Assembly: GCA_039707655.1 (NCBI GenBank)
Contig: CM077676.1
Location: 186,864,936 to 186,928,935, forward strand
Direction of reading: 5' to 3'
From: Elymus sibiricus
Taxonomy: Eukaryota; Streptophyta; Magnoliopsida; Poales; Poaceae
Length of the DNA stretch: 64,000 bases
Positions 57,433-64,000 of the stretch are shown piece by piece. The position numbers and the translations under genes are program-made. Position 1 is the first letter of the stretch. Every line of letters starts with the position of its first letter. Under the pieces are notes generated by a model. The model was given only the letters and a program-made list of their open reading frames with translations, made no database searches and was not told the DNA's origin.

Positions 57433-58266
57433 CTACACGCGACGACAGCGATCACACTGGCACTCTGACGGTCCTGCTGGTGTCTCCTCGGTGTCGGACT
57501 CCGAATCAGAACTGATAACGGATACCTCCGGAGCAAAGGAAACACGACGACGCTGACGGGAAGACTCTCCCTCAGGGTCCGGAGCAGGGTGACTCTGCAC
57601 CATCGGAGCGGCTGGGGTAGCGAGAAGCATAGCCCACTGGGCTGGGGACTCATGAGGAGTCACTACCGAAGTGCCTGAGTTACTCTGAGAAGGTGTGGGG
57701 GTCACTAGTGTAGATGGAGGTAAAGTAACTGGAGGAACAAGTGATGTATGGATAAGTAGAGGCGGAGCGAAGGCAGATCGAGTGGTAGCTAGCTCGTCTC
57801 TAATGCAGTTCAGCTCCTGGGCTAGGCTGATGATCAGAAAATATCCAGCCATTATGTAACGAGACAAGTGGCTGGCTGACCGGTCACACTCCGGATCAAT
57901 GTAAGGGAAGCGAATCTGTCCTGACTCGAACAGGGACGAATAGAAATAGAAACCTGGGTGAGTCTGCATCTGAATCTCGTTATAGCGCAAGTCAGTGAGA
58001 GCCTCGAATGCTGCAAACTGGACCGCCTGGTTGGGTGTAGAAGCAGTCCCGCCCTTGGTGGAGCGAGTGTAAGTGCCCACCACGGTACTGTTGTGCATGA
58101 TGACCTCCACGTGATACTCGTAAACACCATCAGCAAGCTGCTCTCGGTACACCTGGCACATGGGGTCATCGCCATCTGGGTAGAGTCGGCGCCACACGTT
58201 GCTAAGCAGGTGCAGAAAGGTGCAAGGTGCCGGCTCAGGCTGGTATGGGTAAGGGACTGGTGCCAT
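57433..58266 (-). CDS. extra ORF upstream of gag in E (277 residues, dsRNA-binding-like)
   Basis: This is the first ORF after the PBS and is intact. ATG 58266 lies about 150 bases past the PBS. Residues about 15-95 follow the pattern of a double-stranded-RNA-binding fold: a Leu-rich first helix, PMCQVYREQ, YEYHVEVIM and STVVGTY strands, then a final helix ending QAVQFAAFEALTDL. The basic KKxAK signature that normally contacts RNA is missing, so RNA binding is uncertain. A Pro/Thr/Ser-rich linker follows. The C-terminus has RRRVSFAPEV, which fits the RVxF docking motif for protein phosphatase 1, and VSVISSDSESDTEE, which fits a SUMO-interacting motif with acidic tail. It ends CQCDRCRRV. No signal peptide or membrane span. 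The fold match is my reading, not a search result. Confidence 0.6.
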   Translation of the reverse strand: MAPVPYPYQPEPAPCTFLHLLSNVWRRLYPDGDDPMCQVYREQLADGVYEYHVEVIMHNSTVVGTYTRSTKGGTASTPNQAVQFAAFEALTDLRYNEIQMQTHPGFYFYSSLFESGQIRFPYIDPECDRSASHLSRYIMAGYFLIISLAQELNCIRDELATTRSAFAPPLLIHTSLVPPVTLPPSTLVTPTPSQSNSGTSVVTPHESPAQWAMLLATPAAPMVQSHPAPDPEGESSRQRRRVSFAPEVSVISSDSESDTEETPAGPSECQCDRCRRV

Positions 58267-58418
58267 CTACACTCACAATATTAGCTGACCAGTATTAACA
58301 GTAAACTATATGCATGCAATGCAACACCCAAGTGCAGAGTCAAACCTCAAATCGCTACAGAGGCTAAAACTACCGTTTTCTAACGCGTCGGCTGTCTAGG
58401 GCGTCCTACAGTCAGCGC
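58267..58418 (-). other. leader between the PBS and first ORF of E
   Basis: About 150 bases without an ORF, typical of an untranslated leader and packaging region. I see no distinct motif. Confidence 0.6.
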
Positions 58419-58431
58419 GGCTCTGATACCA
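58419..58431 (-). other. PBS of chromovirus E, initiator-Met type
   Basis: On the minus strand this reads TGGTATCAGAGCC, five bases after the 5' LTR. Confidence 0.9.
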
Positions 58432-58436
58432 AGCAT

Positions 58437-61400
58437 TGTGGCACCCCGGCTCAGAGCAACCGGTTTACCTTGCATTGCCAGCTCAGAGATCAAGTCTTCT
58501 GGCAATACACAACAATCTGGTACAGAAAACAACCGCTTTATTGATCTCTTAGCGGAAACATAGGTTCACATATTACATGATGAGCGAGGCCAAGCGGCAC
58601 ACATGGTACAGCTGCACTTATGTACATTATTTAGTAGACATGGCAGGGGCCTCGATGATAAGGGAACTACTATGCGGCAGCGGAACGACGAGGTAGCGGA
58701 ACTCCACTCCACAGGAACACTGCTGGGACACGGCCTAGAGCGCGACATACTGCTCGACATCCACACCATGCACGACTTCTCCTGCATCTGGCATGATAAG
58801 CCAGGTGAGTACTTTGAATGTACTCGCAAGCTCACAGCAAACAAAACAAGTGCGACAAACAACAACAAGGCATTTAATAGGTTTAATGCATGAGCATGTT
58901 ACTACTCAACATGAGGTGTGCATGAAACATTGCCTTGGTCCCTGGGACCAACTTACCATCTCGGGGTTACCACGTAACCACCGTTCATAACTCACCAACG
59001 TGATCCTCACTTGATCACATTCATACCTTTCATAGTGATCCTCACTTGATCACCACTTCTGCATGTGCCATCTTGTGAATCTTAGTGTGCAATTTAATTA
59101 TATCTGTTGACCCACGGTGTGACCTACTATGAACTGTGTCCATATCCGAGGACGCGGCTATCGATAGATTATACACTCTGCAGAGGTTAGTACACTGTAC
59201 CCACACTACGGAACTCATGGCCTCGTGCTCCCATTCGGGTGGACCAACGACATTCTGACAAAACCAATCTATTGCATGACACTCTCCCGGCCACTCCCGG
59301 CCACTCCGACAAACTCCCCTTTGGGCTATGTCCTGGGTGACCCCGATGCCAACATGTGACATCCGCCACCTTTGTGGCTGCCACCGTCGTGGCCAAACAT
59401 AAACATCATCCCAAACGGGGACCTCCGTACCATAAAACTCGGGTTCTCAAGGTTATGACTGCCTACCGGGCCAGGGTAGCGCCAGAGCACAACCTTCCCT
59501 TGTAGGAGGCACCGGCGAGAGGCATGACAATAGACCGCATTAGGGCCTCCCCATCCAGGCAAGTGTGGTTGCACTGGTGAGCTCGATTCGGTGGCACCAT
59601 GACTCGATCAATAGCATGTTCAAGTTGAATTAATATGAAGTTTAAATTGACATGAAATGATTCGAGCCATAGTACGAATGGATGCACGTGGTATGTTCAT
59701 GAGTGATGAATGCATCATACTACCATATGTGCATATGACATGATTCCTACTGCCCAGATTAGCAAGTAAGCATATACCGTACTGCATAATATCAAAATGA
59801 CAAGAACAAAGGCTATGCAATAAGAGCTATATAGCAATTTATTTTAAATAGTGAATATATGATGAATTTAATTCAATTAAACCAAAGTCATTGCAATGCC
59901 ATCCTTGCATATGAATCTTGTGGCTTGCCTTTGTTCAGAGGAGTGTCATAATACTCCTGGCCTTCTCCAACACAACTAGGTTCTTCTGAAAATATTTTAA
60001 ATGCAAAAAGAAAATGTCACATAACACTGTTTATTTCACCAGAAATTCTCAACAGCAAGAAAAATTATGAAACTTGGCATGCATAAACTTTGGAATTTTG
60101 CAAACCATTAGCAAAAAGAATCAACTCAATTGGACTTATAGATTAACAGTTATAGCTGGTCAAAGTTGGATTAAATCTGGTCAAAATTTCCATTTAAACG
60201 AAAATCCAGAAGCGGCCACGTCGAAGACGTATTCGGCGAATACGCCTCCTCTTATACCGCATCGAGAGAGCGAGAGAGAGGCTGACGTGTGGGTCCCGCT
60301 GTCAGGGTTAAATAGGAGAGAGGGAGGGAACAGAGAGAGCGGCGCTTTCGCCGGCGATACTCCGGCGAGGAGTCCACGGCGGTCGCCGGAGTTGGGTGGG
60401 ATGGACTCAGGGTAGCACGACGAACACGTACGTACCCGAAGTGACGGCGGGGGTGGACGGACGGTGTCGGAAACTTCCTCTCCAGAGACGGCGGCGGCGG
60501 AGCTGATCGGACTCAGCGATTCCGGCGACAATCCGGCGAGCTAGCGGCACCGTCGAGCTCAGGAGGTTACCACGGTCTCGGGGGAAGCAGTGGTTGGAGC
60601 TGGGATGGGCTAGGATGAGTGCACATTGGTGGGGGATCCGCGGCGGGTTCCGGTGATCAACGGCGGTGAGAGGCCCTCCCGGCCTTGCCGCGCTCGTGGG
60701 GGAGTAATTTGTGGCCAGAGAAGTGGAGGGGGATGACTAGAACGGCTTGGGGGTGCTTCTATTTATCGGGAGAGCTCGCCCGTGTTCGGGTGCCCGTCGG
60801 CGATGAGCTGTAGCAGAGGAGAGGGGTAGATAAGCACGGGCTCGGCGTGGGGAGGAGCAGTGGAGCTCTGGCTACGCGGTGCACGCGTGCGAGCATAGTG
60901 GCGCGCACTACGCGGAGAATGCGGGGCACGCGCGCCCACTGTTCCGCCGTGTAGCTCTTGGCCGTTTCTGGCGAGCGGCTTGCCGGCATCGGGTAGGAAT
61001 AGGGAGAGGCTTGGGTGGCGCGCTGGGGTTGCCTGCGGGACTGGGACACGGTGCGGTGTCGCGGGGAGGGCGAATGGATGGTGGCCGAGGGCCCCGACGC
61101 ACAGAGCGCGGCGAGCTCATGCAGTGCACCGCGCTCTCACGCGGTCACCGCGTGCACTGGCACGCGGGGTGCTTTCGGCGCTGCCACACCATGCCCAGTG
61201 TGTAGTCCTCTCAACACGGTGCCTAGAAATGCTCTTGCCTTGCCATCTGGCGCAGTGGAGGTGACTAGAGCAAGCTGCAAAGTTTCTGGACAGAAACTTG
61301 TGCCAAACACTGGGGACAAACGGCTACGAGTTTTGAGCTGAAATTTTGGGGTTAAGCATTACTTTGGAGGGTAGTCATGTGGTAAAAATTTCAGCCCCAA

Positions 61401-61614
61401 CAGATCAAGGAAAAATATAGTTGCTTCACAAAGTGACAATTCTGTCCAGAAGCAAAAACATTTTCCTTGGCTGAAATTTTCCAAATGACCATGGGATATT
61501 TTTGCATAGGAAGGTGAGGCATGATCCAAAGAATATTTGGGAATTTCCTTGGAATTTTTGGAGCAATAAAAATAGGGGTTGCTTCATAGCTATGTGAGAG
61601 AATAGGCATCATCA
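58437..61614 (-). repeat. 5' LTR of chromovirus E (3178 bp present, truncated)
   Basis: It aligns to 49331 to about 52515 of the 3' LTR. About 213 bases, including the TGTAACACCC terminus, are missing after 61614. It is TATA-variant at 60759-60768 and has the palindrome CGTATTCGGCGAATACG at 60228-60244. Confidence 0.9.
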
Positions 61615-63514
61615 CCACCACTCCTCCCTCCTCTGTAAACATCCTTAAGTAGCCAAACGACTAGGAGAGGTCGTCTTCTTCATCTTCGGCCGAAACACCC
61701 GCCGCCACTTTCTGGTTGATTCGGATGCCACCAGTGCCTCCCCCTCACATCTTTCTTCACCTATAGCCTCCTTGAGCAACCACAAATCCTTTCCGCCCAT
61801 CAATTTCATCGGAGATGGGCCATGGGCAAAAGCCCTCAGCGCCTTGGGAGAGCTCGCCGCCGGCTACTCCGTCCACCCCGGAGGCCAAGACGGGTACCCA
61901 GAGGACCGCCTCGACCTCCTGAGCACTCCCATGTGCTCAGCTCCCCATGGGTTGCCGTCGACCGCCGCCTCCTCTCTTGTTCCCGCGCGAAGCACGTCGC
62001 GGACCGGTCAAACCTGACCAGTGGGCTAGGCGGGCCCACTGTTAGTGACCCTTAGGCCACGCCCGCGCGGTTAAGTGGAAACTTAATCCCACAGAGTACG
62101 TTTTCTTCTTTCAAAAGCGCATTTCCTTCCAAACCGTTTTCCTTTATAAACTTTAATTAAAAATCAGATTTGACCCTAACTTTGACTACCTCTAACTTTT
62201 TAACGACAACTCGAAATCATTTGATTCTTTTTCTGGCATTCCTAACTTTTCATCTAGTTTATTTTACTATTTATTTCAAAATTCTCCAAACAACTTTTTT
62301 GTACTGTTTTCAAATTATGTGCGATTTGCGATATTTTGAAAATAGGAAAAATGGAGGGAAGAGTATTTTCAAAACTTTTGGAATGCACCCAACCCTTCTA
62401 CACACCCAAGGCAAGCATCTTGGACACTTGATATGGTGAATGTTTGGTTCTTTGCTTGCTAGTATAATATGATCATGATTATGATAATTCAAATAAAATT
62501 TGCATATTGCTAGTTATACATGCATGATCCTTGGATAATATTTTACCTTCACTTAAACATGAAGTATGTGTGAGTGTGGTTCTTTTCACATGTCACATAT
62601 GCCTATGTTGGTCCGGACTAATCTGCAGGAAAGAATCTGTCACGAGAAAAGTGACCGTGAGACTGACATCTCGTTGTGACGAGAATGATCAGTGAGGGCA
62701 TGTTGGGACATGCCAGGTGGTGACCCTGTTGGGTACTACCAAGGAAATATATTGTGCTAACCACTACACGAAAACTTAAACCTCCTAAGTCGACCGTAGA
62801 TCGAGTCTTGTTCCGGTAACCCCCATACTTGATTCGTGCTGCCACTTGTCCCTGCCACAGGTAGGGTATGGTTTAGTAAGTTGATAACCCCTTTCCTTGC
62901 ACACACTTTACAGAGAGGTCATGGTGAAAGATACCAGAGGGCTTTGGTAGGCATGTCACCTGGTCAGGGGGCATGGGTGTTTCCGATGGGCTGAGAGGGG
63001 GGGGGGGGCACCCCTTAGTTTGTGCGCGATATAAATTGTGATCCCATGCTATTCGAGGTGTTGGCCTCCCCGCCTTAGAGTTTTTCTTGGATGATGCTTT
63101 GGGTGACTCCGGGCATCGGGAAAGTTAAGCTGGTGTGTGCTGGTTAGGTGTGTTTTCAACCCAAAGACCATAATCAGAATTAGTCAACGTCTCGGGGTTG
63201 ACTAAATAAATCCTTTACTTGTGGGTAAAGAGTACAACCTCTGCAGAGTTCTAAAACCTATTCGAATAGCCATGTCCACGGTTAAGGGCTACAGTCTGGG
63301 ATGGGTCAAGTGTCGGTCTTAGTGTCGGTCTTCGGAGGAAATAATTAAAATTGAGCATGATTCACTTTTGCAGGATGATTATTATCACTACGGATGCTAT
63401 CATGAATATTATTGTTAACATGAATATTACTGTGAACTAACCTTTTTCTCTTATGTGCATTTTTTAGTATCTCTTGGGAAGGTTATGCCACCTGGATACT
63501 CATGTTATTACTTT

Positions 63515-63710
63515 CTTTTCAAGACCTCTCGAGGCATCGCATTCAGACACCCGTTTGGCATTTCTTTTCAAGACCTCTCGAGGCGTCGCATTCAGACACC
63601 CATTTGGCATTTCTTTGCAAGGCCTCTCGAGGCGTCGCATTCAAACACCTGTTTAGCATTACTTTTCAAGACCTTTCAAGGCGTCGCATTCAGATACCCG
63701 ACTGGCATTT
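63515..63710 (+). repeat. 49-bp tandem repeat, four copies
   Basis: Copies begin at 63515, 63564, 63613 and 63662 with the core AAGACCTCTCGAGGCGTCGC followed by ATTCAGACACCC. The fourth copy is the most diverged. The perfect 49-base period leaves one frame open through all copies, so the open frames here are artefacts of the repeat. Confidence 0.9.
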
Positions 63711-63723
63711 TATTTTGGAATCC

Positions 63724-63812
63724 TCGGGCGGTCTAATGCCCGATGTTTCATTTTATTTTTCTTGGAATTTTTCGGGCGGTCTAATGCCCGATGTTCCATT
63801 TTATTTTCTTGG
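63724..63812 (+). repeat. 48-bp tandem duplication with hairpin
   Basis: TCGGGCGGTCTAATGCCCGA occurs at 63724-63743 and 63772-63791. Each copy is an inverted repeat (TCGGGC with GCCCGA) followed by TGTTYCATTTTATTTT. Confidence 0.85.
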
Positions 63813-64000
63813 TTATTACTTGAATGACATAATTAGCCATTTACATCGTATTAATATTTATCATGACACGCTATAATATCAATCAAAATATGCATATAAT
63901 TTAGTCGATCATGAACATATGCACTCTATTGCATTCGGTATATCTTTTGTTCATAATGTTTGCGAGTACATTCAAATGTACTCACAGGCTTGTCCCTGGC

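Larger units (their letters stand above)
49331..61614 (-). mobile_element. chromovirus E (Gypsy Tekay/Del type) with 3.4 kb LTRs
   Basis: This is a minus-strand element with 3' LTR 49331-52728, PPT, one gag-pol frame (57212-52683) ending in a chromodomain, an extra ORF (58266-57433) ahead of gag, an initiator-Met PBS, and a 5' LTR (58437-61614) missing about 213 terminal bases. It is inserted in the 5' LTR of D. LTRs differ by about 3% in the first 180 bases. Lineage is inferred from the chromodomain, the long LTRs with TGTAACACCC ends and the [11 protein letters not shown] box. Confidence 0.9.
61615..64000 (+). mobile_element. long-LTR fragment G, plus strand (chromovirus-type, partial)
   Basis: It has no TG terminus at the junction, so it starts inside an LTR. 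A GC-rich zone (61650-62060) is followed by an AT-rich zone and then landmarks in the same order as in F and the reverse complement of E: CTGCAGAG (63241), CTATTCGAATAGCC (about 63258) and GAGTACATTCAAATGTACTC (63964-63983). It carries two tandem repeats (63515-63710 and 63724-63812). Its remaining 3' part and internal region would lie right of the window. No coding sequence is supported, and the GC-rich 81-codon ORF at 61772 has no recognisable domain. Confidence 0.65.

Noticed and set aside
61772..62017. ORF in the GC-rich part of G that looked like a captured gene fragment
   Set aside because: No recognisable domain, an equally long frame overlaps it, and the position matches the GC-rich leader zone of the F and E LTRs.
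63374..63420. Tyr-rich stretch after a TTTTGCAG acceptor-like site in G, first thought to match the terminal exon of F
   Set aside because: It lies before the GAGTAC inverted repeat, whereas F's exon lies after it. The Tyr codons come from an AT-rich TATTATT run.
63455..63876. Three overlapping ORFs near the right end
   Set aside because: They are open only because the 49-bp repeat and 48-bp duplication are read through. No coding signal.
1..64000. Host genes, tRNA genes, rRNA or MITEs
   Set aside because: I scanned for non-TE coding domains, clear tRNA cloverleaf boxes and short terminal-inverted-repeat insertions and found none I could support by eye. A tRNAscan and TREP search would be decisive.

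Overview
The window looks like intergenic DNA of a large grass genome, most likely Triticeae (wheat, Aegilops, barley or rye type). I find no host gene, tRNA, rRNA or CRISPR array. Nearly every base belongs to LTR retrotransposons nested inside one another. The LTR ends, primer-binding sites (PBS), polypurine tracts (PPT) and target-site duplications (TSD) can be read directly. Lineages are assigned from protein motifs. Family nicknames (Maximus, Sabrina, WHAM) are from memory and need a TREP search.

Layout, left to right. (1) 1-2204: the 3' end of a Copia Sirevirus with its 3' LTR, sitting in (2) 2205-3392, a Gypsy Tat-type reverse transcriptase relic. (3) That relic is interrupted by Athila element A (3393-29496), a degraded gag-PR-RT-RH-INT element with a small extra ORF. 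A is itself split twice. First by element B (10808-18134, TSD ATGAC), a non-autonomous Athila-like element with one orphan ORF. Then, inside A's 3' LTR, by element C (19841-29403, minus strand, TSD GAACC), which carries gag-protease and an Athila ORF but no RT, RNase H or integrase. (4) 29497-29614: a Sirevirus LTR stub. (5) 29615-31018: the start of a long LTR, H. (6) 31019-49330: minus-strand Sirevirus D (gag, pol and a large env-position ORF). A 4.2 kb solo LTR, F (31290-35507, TSD ATCAC), lies in its 3' LTR. (7) D's 5' LTR is broken at 49331 by chromovirus E (49331-61614, minus strand, 3.4 kb LTRs, chromodomain, extra ORF before gag). (8) E's 5' LTR ends abruptly at 61614, joined to plus-strand LTR-type sequence G, which runs to the window end.

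How the parts relate. A, B and C use near-identical tRNA-Asp-type PBSs, and A and C share an identical PPT, so B and C look like parasites of Athila enzymes. Three elements from two superfamilies (A, C, D) share one plan for the ORF downstream of pol or protease: a promoter-like module just upstream and a second PPT-like tract just downstream. In A and C the upstream module resembles the element's own LTR. In D it resembles a host promoter with a 5' untranslated exon and an intron. The C and D downstream ORFs also appear to share a domain. E has an ORF ahead of gag with a double-stranded-RNA-binding-like segment and two short host-interaction-type motifs. These are the best candidates for something under-described.

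Decay: most premature stops are explained by C-to-T changes at CAG or CGA codons, as expected from deamination of methylated cytosine. Hand-counted differences between LTR pairs over the first 180-275 bases give about 3.5% (A), 3.1% (B), 2% (C), 2.6% (D) and 3% (E). This fits the nesting order.
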